Positions 1 to 8,673 of a stretch of 64,000 nucleotides of DNA are shown here, piece by piece; positions within the stretch are counted from its first letter, which is position 1; each line of letters starts with the position of its first letter. The notes under the pieces were generated by a model. It saw nothing but the letters and a program-made list of their open reading frames with translations. It had not been told where the DNA came from and did no database searches. The position numbers and the translations under genes were made by a program. Source of the stretch: Acidimicrobiaceae bacterium (GTDB lineage: Bacteria > Actinomycetota > Acidimicrobiia > Acidimicrobiales > RAAP-2); contig PLON01000073.1 of the NCBI GenBank assembly GCA_003142095.1, positions 41,434-105,433 on the forward strand, given 5' to 3'.

Positions 1-195
1 GGGCTGACCGGGCGCGGAGACTTCCGCCATCGCTTCTTGATAACTACGCACTACCTACCTCCGTGTGGTCGGATACCAGTTGCCCTTGTCACTACTCAAC
101 ACTGCCAGATCGTCGACGTCACGAGAAACCTTTACGCCCCGCTGGCGATTCGCGCAAACCTACACTGCACGTAGCGACCACGGAAAGGACTCACC

Positions 196-495
196 ATGCT
201 GGCGTCAAGTTATCCCCTACTAGATGTCTTCGTATCCACGCTGTATCTCGTGCTGTTCCTCTTTTGGATCATCCTGGTCTTTCACATCATGTTCGACATT
301 TTTCGCAGCCACGATCTGAGCGGGCCCGGCAAGGCTCTCTGGATTGTCTTCATGCTGGTGTTCCCGCTTCTCGGGTGCCTCATCTACGTCCTGGTACGCG
401 GCGGATCAATGCACGAGCGAGAAATAAAAGCGACGCAGATGAACCAAAAGGCGTTCGAGGACTACATCCGTCAGGTAGCGAACACCAAGGAGTGA
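196..495 (+). CDS. Small membrane protein, PLDc_N (cardiolipin synthase N-terminal)-like
   Basis: ORF 99 aa; two hydrophobic helices with FHIMFDIFRSHDLSGPGKALWIVFMLVFPLLGCLIYVLVRG, typical of PLDc_N; SD-like ggaaagg upstream. Confidence 0.75.
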   Translation: MLASSYPLLDVFVSTLYLVLFLFWIILVFHIMFDIFRSHDLSGPGKALWIVFMLVFPLLGCLIYVLVRGGSMHEREIKATQMNQKAFEDYIRQVANTKE

Positions 496-508
496 CGCCG
501 CGTTCGTG

Positions 509-1441
509 TCAGCGTACGCCGAGGGGCGACTTCATCATCGCCGCCTTCTGGGCCATGCGCTCAACGGACTCGGCGATTTTCGCCTTCACGTTGACGAGAT
601 CGATGCGCGCCAGTTCGGCCTCTTTGGTGAGGCCCTTTAGATGCTCGATGTCCCAAAGACTCAGCACCGGTGTCAAGACGTCGCCCAGATACTGGCCGAG
701 TCCGTAGATGCCCTCCTTCGCGATCCGCACCGCGTGACGCGTGAAAGATGGAATACCGGTGCCGGGCATGGCGAAGGTGCTCACCTGCTTCGAGACCGCG
801 ATCATCATCGCCGACGGGTCGATCGCGAAGGCCGCGAGCGTTAGGTCGCGATAAAAGAGATAGTGCTTGGTCTCATCACCGGCGATCAACGCAAGAACAT
901 TGCGACCGATCCTGTCGTCCTTGGGTAATTTCGCTCCGGTGTTGCGGTGCGCGATCTGCGTCGCGCGCTCTTGGAACGAGACGTAGGCGATGAGTTCGGC
1001 GAAGGTGGCCGGGTGGGGTACTTCGCCCTTTTGCATCTGCACGCGGCGACCGTCTTCGAGCAGCGTTGGATTGATGCAGCGACTGATATGCACCCAGTCG
1101 CGCATGACCATGGCGTGGCGGTTTTCTTCCATTGTCCACTGGTACGTCCACTCGCGAATGGGGTGGCCCCGCGGCGAGTGTTCGAGGATGCTGTCGGTGT
1201 AGTACGGCAGGTTGTCTTCGGTCAAGAGGTTGACGTAGATCGAACTTCGCACGCCTTCACCGAGGGGGTAATCGTTGGGCGACCACGGGTGCTCACCGAA
1301 GTTCTCGCCTTCACCCCAATTAATCTGCTCGTGTGGATACCAGAGGCGAGGGGCCTCCATGTGCCGGTTGAAAAGACGCTCCACATCGGGAGTAATCTCC
1401 TCCAACAAATCAACTCGGCTCTTGGCCACTCGAGTGCTCAA
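509..1441 (-). CDS. Acyl-ACP desaturase (ferritin-like, stearoyl-ACP desaturase family)
   Basis: 310 aa; di-iron motifs EENRHAMVMRDW and DETKHYLFYRDL; TTG start with GGAGAGG upstream. Confidence 0.85.
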   Translation of the reverse strand: MSTRVAKSRVDLLEEITPDVERLFNRHMEAPRLWYPHEQINWGEGENFGEHPWSPNDYPLGEGVRSSIYVNLLTEDNLPYYTDSILEHSPRGHPIREWTYQWTMEENRHAMVMRDWVHISRCINPTLLEDGRRVQMQKGEVPHPATFAELIAYVSFQERATQIAHRNTGAKLPKDDRIGRNVLALIAGDETKHYLFYRDLTLAAFAIDPSAMMIAVSKQVSTFAMPGTGIPSFTRHAVRIAKEGIYGLGQYLGDVLTPVLSLWDIEHLKGLTKEAELARIDLVNVKAKIAESVERMAQKAAMMKSPLGVR

Positions 1442-1562
1442 GTCGTGGCACCTCTCCGTTCATGCATTGTGCTAACACCCCAACAATAACCTTCCACGTC
1501 AGGGCTGCTTCTTCACTCATGTGATCGGTCGCACAAGAGTGCTCATGTAGCCTGATGACCCT

Positions 1563-2828
1563 GTGAAACCCCTCGACGCTCTCGTTCCGATCGATTTTCG
1601 GTCGTCGATACGCGGACCCTTACGCCGTTTTTACGCGTGCTCGTTCATCGCGTGCATCGGCAACGGACTCACGTTGTCGCTGTTCGTTATCTATCTGCAC
1701 AACGTGCGAGGATTCTCGACGAGCTTCGCGACGTTGCTGCTCGCGCTCTCGGCCGTAGTGGGACTTGCGAGCACACCACTGTGGGGAACGATGACCGACC
1801 GGCTCGGTCCACTGCCGGTCATCTTGTTCGCTTACGCGGCCGACGCCGTCGCCCTGGTCTTTTGGGCCTTCGCGCACACTCACGAGCAGGCCGTGCTCGC
1901 CGCTCTCTTGATCGCCGTCTTCGGGGGCGCGGGCTGGGGACCGTCGTCGACCATGCTGAGCCGACTGGTGTCACCCCAACATCGCCAACGAGCCTTCGGC
2001 GTCAACTTCATGTTGGTCAACCTCGGCATTGGCTTCGGTTCGCTCATCTCGGCGAGCGTGGTCGACCTACGAAGCCCCGACACGTTCGTCGCCCTCTACA
2101 TTTTCAACGCCGGTGTGACGCTGCTCGCCGGCTTCTTCTACTTGAGTCTTCGCCAGCACGGCGGTCCCATCAAAGAGCACCACGACGACCCCGAAAAGAG
2201 CGCCCAGGGGTGGCGAAAAGTTGTGCGCGACACGCGCATAATTCGCTACGTCATCGCCTCGGTATTTTTAATGATTGGCGGGTACGGATCCCTGGACGCG
2301 GGGCTCAGTCTTTTTGTCGTGAACAATTTGAAGTTGTCGGTGCACACGATCGGTGTCATTTTCTTCTTCAATACGACGACCATCGTGCTCGCCCAACTGT
2401 GGGTCCTCAATCGCATCGAGGGCAAGAGTCGCACGCGCGTGATGGGGATCGTCGCGGCGTTCTGGTTCATCTTCTGGATCATTCTGGAATCAACGTTGCA
2501 ACTGCCGGCCGCGGCGTCCGTCCCGATGATCTGTCTCGCGATGGTCGTCTTCGCCATCGGAGAGACCATGCTGCAACCCGTGGGTTCCGCAATCGTGAAC
2601 GACATCGCGCCCGAACACCTGCGCGGACGTTACAACGCGGCCGCGGGACTGTCCTGGGGCATCTCGAGTTCGCTGGCCCCCGCTATTACGGCCCTCTATT
2701 TCTCCATTCATTTGGGCAATTGGTGGCCCCTCGGCACCGGAATCACCGCACTGGTCGGTGGTCTCATGATGATGGACCTTCGCCGTCACATCAGCGCGAG
2801 CGCCGACGGCCGCAGCGTCGCGAACTGA
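1563..2828 (+). CDS. MFS transporter
   Basis: 421 aa, about 12 hydrophobic segments, GTMTDRLGPLPV loop motif. Confidence 0.85.
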   Translation: MKPLDALVPIDFRSSIRGPLRRFYACSFIACIGNGLTLSLFVIYLHNVRGFSTSFATLLLALSAVVGLASTPLWGTMTDRLGPLPVILFAYAADAVALVFWAFAHTHEQAVLAALLIAVFGGAGWGPSSTMLSRLVSPQHRQRAFGVNFMLVNLGIGFGSLISASVVDLRSPDTFVALYIFNAGVTLLAGFFYLSLRQHGGPIKEHHDDPEKSAQGWRKVVRDTRIIRYVIASVFLMIGGYGSLDAGLSLFVVNNLKLSVHTIGVIFFFNTTTIVLAQLWVLNRIEGKSRTRVMGIVAAFWFIFWIILESTLQLPAAASVPMICLAMVVFAIGETMLQPVGSAIVNDIAPEHLRGRYNAAAGLSWGISSSLAPAITALYFSIHLGNWWPLGTGITALVGGLMMMDLRRHISASADGRSVAN

Positions 2829-2900
2829 CGTGGAGTTCGCGCTCGGCGCGTACCCCACCGGCGGCACCGTGACGTGGCACAAGTCGCTCGACGATCGGTC

Positions 2901-3818
2901 CTAGCCCTCCGGTAAATGTGTGCCGAGAGACGAAAGCGCGTCGCTGGGCACATGAATCCATCCTTCGCGCAGCGCGGCCTCGCGTGATTCCTCGGGCGTC
3001 GGGTGCGTGACCTTGGCTCGCGTGGCCAAGGCGACGAGCGCACAGACGAACGCGTCGAGCGTGTGGTCAGAGGCCACGGCCTCATCGCGCAGCGCATCGG
3101 GTACTCGTAACCACGAGTTGGTCTGCTCTTCGATCTCGCCCATCATGCGCGCCCGCTCTGAACGCTGACCTTCGCGCAGCTCACCAACACCACCACCCTT
3201 GTAACGAACGCCCCGGCGCGCGAGCAGACCCCAGGCGCGCAGCGCCGCGGCGGGATAGGTCTCCACGAGTCGGCCGCTCCCGTCGCGCGGTTCGAGGCGC
3301 CCCCACTTTTGCGCCCACGCCGACTGCAGCCACGCGCCACGCATGGCGACGACGCCGATCAAGTCCGATGAGACCGACAGTGGCGTCGAGCCGAGGTCGA
3401 GCGATCGCACGAAGAGGTCGGTCTTACGATGACGAAGACTCTCACGAATCTTGTCGGTGCTGCGATGTTCGAACGTTGGCCAGCGCGCGCTCTGACGGTG
3501 CGCCGTGACGGCGGAGACGAAATCATCGGGCCAGCCGAGAGGCGAGTCCAGTCCCACCACGGTGGCTCGATCGACAATCTCAACCAGCCCGCGATCGTCG
3601 GCCACGAATCCTTCGGCGGGCATCGAGGCGACCGCCGTCGCTCCGTTGACGGTGACGATGACGACGCCAGTGCGTTTCGCCTCAGTGGCGAGATCTATCC
3701 CGACGTAACGTCGAACGGGGACCGGTTGAGTGTCCTTTTTCGCGTCGCGCCGCTCCGACGCTCGTCGGTCGGCCTTGGTGGTGTCAGCTGGACTTATTGG
3801 CCCAGTGTACGGCCTCAC
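2901..3818 (-). CDS. DUF429-like protein (predicted RNase H-like nuclease)
   Basis: YVGIDLATEAKRTGVV ... VVGLDSPLGWP ... ETYPAAALRAWG; start uncertain, in-frame GTG at 3818 used rather than ATG 3860. Confidence 0.6.
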   Translation of the reverse strand: MRPYTGPISPADTTKADRRASERRDAKKDTQPVPVRRYVGIDLATEAKRTGVVIVTVNGATAVASMPAEGFVADDRGLVEIVDRATVVGLDSPLGWPDDFVSAVTAHRQSARWPTFEHRSTDKIRESLRHRKTDLFVRSLDLGSTPLSVSSDLIGVVAMRGAWLQSAWAQKWGRLEPRDGSGRLVETYPAAALRAWGLLARRGVRYKGGGVGELREGQRSERARMMGEIEEQTNSWLRVPDALRDEAVASDHTLDAFVCALVALATRAKVTHPTPEESREAALREGWIHVPSDALSSLGTHLPEG

Positions 3819-4245
3819 CGGTACTGCGGAACAACCGCAGCGCGAAGAAGGCCTGAACAACGCCGGCTATCAGGACGATGAAAATGCCGAAGCGCGGACC
3901 GTAACTGTAAGCGGCGTACGCGCCACTGCCTCGTGGCAGTGTCACCCATTTCAGGATCACGATGACTGCCCCGAGTGCCGAAGCGCCCAGCACGAGAACG
4001 CCGGGACCGTACGAGGTCTTGGGCATGTTCGATCCTGAACGCAGGAAGACGAGATAGACGCCCGCGGCGATAATGAGCAGTGCGCCCAATATCCCGTATC
4101 CCGAGCTGAAACCGTCCGACGACGCGCTTCCAAATGGAGAAGAAACTCCGTACCACGGCAAAAACAACCCAATGAGGGTAATCAACGCCGTCACTGAAAT
4201 TACCTTGTCCGTTGATGACAACTTCTTCCAATCAAATGCTGCCAT
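3784..4245 (-). CDS. Integral membrane protein (4 TM), unknown function
   Basis: 153 aa hydrophobic; SD ggagggg before ATG. Confidence 0.65.
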   Translation of the reverse strand: MAAFDWKKLSSTDKVISVTALITLIGLFLPWYGVSSPFGSASSDGFSSGYGILGALLIIAAGVYLVFLRSGSNMPKTSYGPGVLVLGASALGAVIVILKWVTLPRGSGAYAAYSYGPRFGIFIVLIAGVVQAFFALRLFRSTGEAVHWANKSS

Positions 4246-4474
4246 GGACCCCTCCGTCCCTCGTTGGCTCTGAGATGCCTACTGCCGGACCCGGATGCGT
4301 CCTCGACCTATCGCTCTCGCGATAAACCCGCAGTAAGGCGACCTCTACTTAATGAAAATAGACGTCGAATATATATCACACCTATAGACGTCGCGCTCGT
4401 GAACGTTTCCGTACTTGAGCATGTGCGCCGAGGAGTTGAAAACCAAGAGACGGACGTGAAGACTCGGGGTGAAC

Positions 4475-4495
4475 CGTGGGTGAGTCTCACCCACG
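4475..4495. promoter_or_regulatory. 21-bp perfect palindrome CGTGGGTGAG-T-CTCACCCACG
   Basis: 10-bp perfect arms around one base in the 750-bp non-coding gap. Confidence 0.5.
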
Positions 4496-4745
4496 ACGAA
4501 CGACACAGGCCGCTCTCTTCGCGACTGCGTGGGCGCACCGCGCGGCGCGCTCTAGTGAGGGCTGGGCGACGCGGTCGCCCTAGCCCCATTCGTCGTCGGT
4601 GCGCAGTAGTTGGCGTCCGTATAACAGATAACGGGCCCAACCTACTGACCAGTACGAGCGTCGCCTAGGGACACCTTTGACCCCAAAACGGCACCAAAAT
4701 CGACGCCGGTGTAAAAAATTTATCCCAAGACGCACCCGTATTGAC

Positions 4746-4760
4746 CAGGTACTATACCTG
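4746..4760. promoter_or_regulatory. Palindrome CAGGTA-CTA-TACCTG
   Basis: 6-bp arms, upstream of the putative Rpf promoter. Confidence 0.4.
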
Positions 4761-4812
4761 CGCCCTGTGGATAAATTGGCCGCCTAGGGCACAAAAAAAG
4801 GGCCTCCACGGT

Positions 4813-4818
4813 TAGGCT
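4813..4818 (+). promoter_or_regulatory. Putative -10 hexamer TAGGCT for the Rpf-like gene
   Basis: Matches the TANNNT class seen at leaderless starts in this window; would place the TSS near 4825 and give a leader of about 170 nt. Confidence 0.4.
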
Positions 4819-4824
4819 TTCATC

Positions 4825-4993
4825 CGGCAGTATCGACTGCTCCATATGTCGCCCCACAGAGTTGTGGAACCGGGTGACCAACCATTGTGCCCCTTGGTGG
4901 GGGGTCTACATATATCCCACCAAGTTCGGACGTACGCCAGCGAATTGTTTCGCTCGCTGCGGCCGTGGTGCAGAACTAAGGAGAAGAAAAGCT
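4825..4993 (+). ncRNA. Structured 5' leader of the Rpf-like gene; candidate c-di-AMP (ydaO-yuaA) riboswitch or other cis-RNA
   Basis: Hairpins CCACA/TGTGG (4854-4867), CTTGGTGGG/CCCACCAAG (4893-4924), AGCGAA/TTCGCT (4939-4954); GGAACCGGGTGACCAACC...CCCCTTGGTGGGG resembles the ydaO 5' half as I remember it; the 3' half is not a clear match. Confidence 0.35.
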
Positions 4994-5440
4994 GTGCAAA
5001 GAGTTATGTTCGCCTTGCTCGTGGCTTTAGCCATCCCTCTGGCCCTGCTCACCAGCCCGGCGCTGAACGCTCCGGCGGGCGCCGCCACGAAGCCGAGGCC
5101 TAAGCCCGCCGCTCAGGTCCGTCGACACGTCGTGAGCCTCATTGCCCTCGACGAGATCCACGCCCTGGTCGCCGACGCCCACTCTCGTGGCGTCGGCGTG
5201 GTTGGTCTGCGCGCCGAGTGGCAGCGCGTGGCGGTCTGCGAAGTGGCCGGCGACTGGTCGATGGTGGGCCCGAACTATTCGGGCATCGGATTCCAAAACG
5301 GCACCTGGAACGAGTACGGGGGCACCCGCTACGCCCCCCTGGCCGGGCGTGCCAGCGAAGATGCGCAAATTGTGGTCGGAATGCGCGTGACGCGGGGCTG
5401 GGTCCCTGATCAGTACGGGTGTGACCCCGGTGGCTGGTAG
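4994..5440 (+). CDS. Secreted resuscitation-promoting-factor-like (transglycosylase-like) protein
   Basis: GTG start with AAGGAG SD at 4978; signal peptide FALLVALAIPLALLTSPALNAPAGAA; C-terminal WQRVAVCEVAGDWSMVGPNYSGIGFQNGTWNEYGG resembles the Rpf catalytic fold motif. Confidence 0.7.
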   Translation: MQRVMFALLVALAIPLALLTSPALNAPAGAATKPRPKPAAQVRRHVVSLIALDEIHALVADAHSRGVGVVGLRAEWQRVAVCEVAGDWSMVGPNYSGIGFQNGTWNEYGGTRYAPLAGRASEDAQIVVGMRVTRGWVPDQYGCDPGGW

Positions 5441-5515
5441 AAACCCCGAGACTCACGAGATTGTAAGACGCCTGCCAGACGAAGCCCGTGAGGTCAGGCG
5501 TAGCATTGATCTTGC

Positions 5516-7378
5516 GTGCGAGTTCCCCTGACGAAGTGTTTCGCCGCCCTAGCCCTCTCAGTTTTGGCGCTAGCGGCGAACGTCGGCGTTGCGGCGGCGA
5601 CCGCCCCCACCCTGGCCCCCACTGCAACCGGCTTCGATATCAGTTTCCCCCAGTGCGCGAGCCCGCTCCCGGTGTCCCCAGGTTTCGGGATAGTCGGGGT
5701 CAATAACGGCTCGCCCCTCACCATAAACAACTGCCTCGCGCGCGAACTCTCGTGGGCGAACGGCGCCACGAACACCGTCGCCGGCTTCTACGCCAATACC
5801 GGCAACGGCGGCCCGACCGGGGTGGGCTGGCCGAAGGGTCAGCAGAGTCCCGACGTCTGTGGGGACGCAAACTCGGTGCCCTGCTCGTATGACTACGGGT
5901 GGAACGCCGCACGCACGGCCTTCGCAAACGCCGTCAACGCCGAAAGCGTCGACGGCTCGGCGTCGCCCTCCACGGCCGCCATGACGGCGCCGTGGTGGAT
6001 GGACGTAGAGACCGGAAACGCCTGGGAGACCATCGAGAACGGGCGCCGCGCCGCGACTGAGGGGTACGACCTCGCCATGCTCGAAGGAATGGTCGCCTCG
6101 TTCACCAACATCGGCGTGAAGTCGCTGGGCATCTACTCCACAGCAAACATGTGGTCAGAGATCACCGGCGGATCGGGCTCAACTTTCGCGTCGATTCCCG
6201 TGTGGATCCCGGGAATCGCCACCCTCACGGCCGCCGAGGCGGCCTGTTCGTTGACGTCGTTCACTGGCGGACGAGTCGGCATGATTCAGTACCCCTCCCA
6301 GGGGTACGACGGCGACTACTTCTGTGGTCTCTTAAGTACCCCGGTGACAACGTCCGTCGCGGTGGGGGCCTCGGCGACCTTCAGCGATCAACTCGTGACC
6401 GCCAACAACGCCGGAGCCGTGACCTATACCCAAACAGCCGGCACGCCCGATCTCGTCGTGTCGCCGACGGGGCTCGTCACGACCAGTGGCGCGCTGGCGA
6501 CAGGAACCTACAGCGCGACTGGCACCACGGTTGACGCCGCTGGAAACACCGGTACCTTCTCGCTCAACCTCGACGTCGGCGTGTTAATCCAGAGTTCTGC
6601 CGTGACCGCAACGGTCAAAGTGAGTGGGTCCGCGGCCTTCACTCAGCAGGTCGCGGTGTCGGGCAGCGACGGCGCGGTGGCCTACGTGCAAGCAACCGAC
6701 ACGCCCGATCTCGTGGTGTCGCCGACGGGTGTCGTGACGACGAGTGGCGCGCTGGCGACAGGAACCTACAGCGCAACGGGAACCGAATCAGACCCCGCGG
6801 GCAACAAGGGCACCTTCAAATTGACCCTCACCGTGGGCGCCCTCGTCCAACGCGCGCCTACCGCGGCGACGGTCACCACGAGTGACTCGGCGACCTTCAG
6901 CCAGCAACTGGACGTCGGCGCCAATCTCGGGGCCATGACCTTCGTGCAGACGAGCGGCACTCCGAGCGTGCTTGTAAGTTCGTCGGGCCTCGTGACGACG
7001 AGTGGGAAGCTCGCCGTCGGGACATACCCAGTCGCAGGGACGGTCAGCGACGCCACGGGTGACATGGGTAAGTTCACCTTCACCGTGAGCGTCCATGCTC
7101 TGCCTCCCCCGCCACCGCCGTCTCCCTCGGCGACACGAGTCATCGGATACGTCGTGGCCGGTAGAACGGTCACCATCACGATCGACGGAGCAAACTTCTA
7201 CGGTCAACCCCACGTGACGAGCCACCCCGGCACTGTCGCCACGGTCCTCCGCGACCAAGGCGCGTCATTGGTCGTACGCGTCACGTCGCGCGCCCGCTCG
7301 CGTAACGGCGTCTTCACCTTCACGATCACGGCGCCCGACGGCGCCACGTGCCAGGTGCGCTACAACCAGCGAAAATAA
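5516..7378 (+). CDS. Secreted GH25-like/TIM-barrel protein with three tandem ~86-aa Ig-like repeats and a C-terminal IPT/TIG-like domain
   Basis: Signal peptide; GFDISFPQCASPLP ... WWMDVETGNAWE ... GIYSTANMW ... PVWIPG; repeats DLVVSPTGxVTTSGALATGTYSATGT; proline-rich linker. Confidence 0.65.
   Translation: MRVPLTKCFAALALSVLALAANVGVAAATAPTLAPTATGFDISFPQCASPLPVSPGFGIVGVNNGSPLTINNCLARELSWANGATNTVAGFYANTGNGGPTGVGWPKGQQSPDVCGDANSVPCSYDYGWNAARTAFANAVNAESVDGSASPSTAAMTAPWWMDVETGNAWETIENGRRAATEGYDLAMLEGMVASFTNIGVKSLGIYSTANMWSEITGGSGSTFASIPVWIPGIATLTAAEAACSLTSFTGGRVGMIQYPSQGYDGDYFCGLLSTPVTTSVAVGASATFSDQLVTANNAGAVTYTQTAGTPDLVVSPTGLVTTSGALATGTYSATGTTVDAAGNTGTFSLNLDVGVLIQSSAVTATVKVSGSAAFTQQVAVSGSDGAVAYVQATDTPDLVVSPTGVVTTSGALATGTYSATGTESDPAGNKGTFKLTLTVGALVQRAPTAATVTTSDSATFSQQLDVGANLGAMTFVQTSGTPSVLVSSSGLVTTSGKLAVGTYPVAGTVSDATGDMGKFTFTVSVHALPPPPPPSPSATRVIGYVVAGRTVTITIDGANFYGQPHVTSHPGTVATVLRDQGASLVVRVTSRARSRNGVFTFTITAPDGATCQVRYNQRK
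6370..7110 (+). repeat. Three tandem coding repeats (~258 bp period)
   Basis: acgcccgatctcgt(c/g)gtgtcgccgacggg ... agtggcgcgctggcgacaggaacctacagcgc at about 6443 and about 6701, near-identical DNA; third copy diverged. Confidence 0.8.
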
Positions 7379-7459
7379 CCCCCTTACCATTTCCTGGCGC
7401 CAAATTCCCTGATAAACGCCCATTCTCTCGATATGGTGGGCGTAATCAAGGGAGACGGC

Positions 7460-7846
7460 ATGTTTGGCGCAGCAGTCGCAGCGGATTCAGCAATAGCGTT
7501 TTTGATCGTCTTTCTGGTGATGATCGCGCTGATCATCTTCTACGTGGCCGCCTTCTGGCGAATCTTGGAGAAAGCCGGAGTACCGGGATGGGGTGCGATC
7601 ATACCGATCTACAACGTCTATCTGTGGTGCAAAGTAGTGGGCCGTCCCGGTTGGTGGGTGATTTTGTTGTTCATCCCCGTCGTGAGCGTCATCGTGATGC
7701 TGATCCTCTCGTTGGATCTCGCGAAGGCCTTCGCGAAGTCAGCGAGCTTCGGGTTCTGGCTCTGGCTCCTCAGCATTATTTTCGTCCCGATCCTGGGCTT
7801 TGGTTCAGCGACGTACATCGGGCCAAACCCCACTGCTCTGATCTAG
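7460..7846 (+). CDS. DUF5684-like small membrane protein
   Basis: WRILEKAGVPGWGAIIPIYNVYLWCKVVGRPGWW motif; ATG 7460 after AAGGGAG. Confidence 0.65.
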   Translation: MFGAAVAADSAIAFLIVFLVMIALIIFYVAAFWRILEKAGVPGWGAIIPIYNVYLWCKVVGRPGWWVILLFIPVVSVIVMLILSLDLAKAFAKSASFGFWLWLLSIIFVPILGFGSATYIGPNPTALI

Positions 7847-8673
7847 ACGAAGTATCGCCCGCGTCGAAACCGCCGCTGAGTATCCCACCACACGAGGTTG
7901 AGCGGAAATTCACGCGCCACACGGGGCAGGACACGGTGCGTCGCCACCGAAACGCGACAGAGTGCGTCGAAGCGCCGCTGACGGCGATCGTCCCACGTGA
8001 GGCCCAGCTCGGTACGAAAGGGCTCAGGGAGAAAGCCCGCGGTGATGAACTCGTGCAAAGGGCCAAGTCCCACGCTCAACGCTCTCGGCAGAAAGTTCAG
8101 ACGGACAAATCCACGCAGATAGGTGCGCGTCGTCTCGTCCATCGCCACGTGTTCCAACGCGCTGCGCCAGTAGTCATCAAACGCGGCGGGACTTTCCGGC
8201 CAGAGCTCGGGCGAAACTTGCAACGTGGTCGCAAAGCGCGAGCAGTGTTGATAGACCTCCGCGAGTCGCTCGGGTGACGGTGGGCCATTTATTAACGTGA
8301 TCGCATCGAGTGCGCCGCGATACATGCACGCCGCCACCCATAGCTGCAACTCGGGGTCGAAGGCGTCGTAGGTGACCGAGTCGCCGTCCGTGGAGTGCAC
8401 GTCGCGATGCTGACGATTCACTTCGCGACGCACGAAGTCTCGAAGCTCATCATCTCCGAACAGCGACGCCGTAATGTAGCCGAGGGTCGTACGCGTTCGT
8501 TTAATCGGGTGACGTGTCAACGCCCCGCCCTCGACGCGACTCTTCGCCACACCGTGTCCGACGGGTAGGCGCGAGAGCTGCATGACCACGTTGGCGCCCG
8601 CGGGCGCGAGTCCGAGGCCATTCATCATGATGGGACGCAACTCCGCCGACACGCCTCTCTCGACGTTGCTCAA
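7843..8673 (-). CDS. Oxygenase MpaB family (DUF2236)-like protein
   Basis: 276 aa; LLxLxHP-like region GGALTRHPIKRTRTTLGYI ... FDPELQLWVAACMYRGALDA. Confidence 0.7.
   Translation of the reverse strand: MSNVERGVSAELRPIMMNGLGLAPAGANVVMQLSRLPVGHGVAKSRVEGGALTRHPIKRTRTTLGYITASLFGDDELRDFVRREVNRQHRDVHSTDGDSVTYDAFDPELQLWVAACMYRGALDAITLINGPPSPERLAEVYQHCSRFATTLQVSPELWPESPAAFDDYWRSALEHVAMDETTRTYLRGFVRLNFLPRALSVGLGPLHEFITAGFLPEPFRTELGLTWDDRRQRRFDALCRVSVATHRVLPRVAREFPLNLVWWDTQRRFRRGRYFV

Noticed and set aside
1637-2872. 411-aa ORF overlapping the first MFS gene in another frame
   Set aside because: Arg-rich shadow ORF; the MFS frame has clear TM helices and family motifs
4559-4586. GC-rich hairpin as a Rho-independent terminator
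   Set aside because: No downstream T-run and no gene reads into it; kept only as structure within the intergenic finding
4264-4668. 134-aa ORF and its antisense 110-aa ORF in the intergenic region
   Set aside because: No SD, no domain, Arg-rich, coincides with palindromes; more likely non-coding
7348-8277. 309-aa + ORF across the DUF5684-like and MpaB genes
   Set aside because: Spans two better-supported genes in opposite orientations; low-complexity Arg/Ser content
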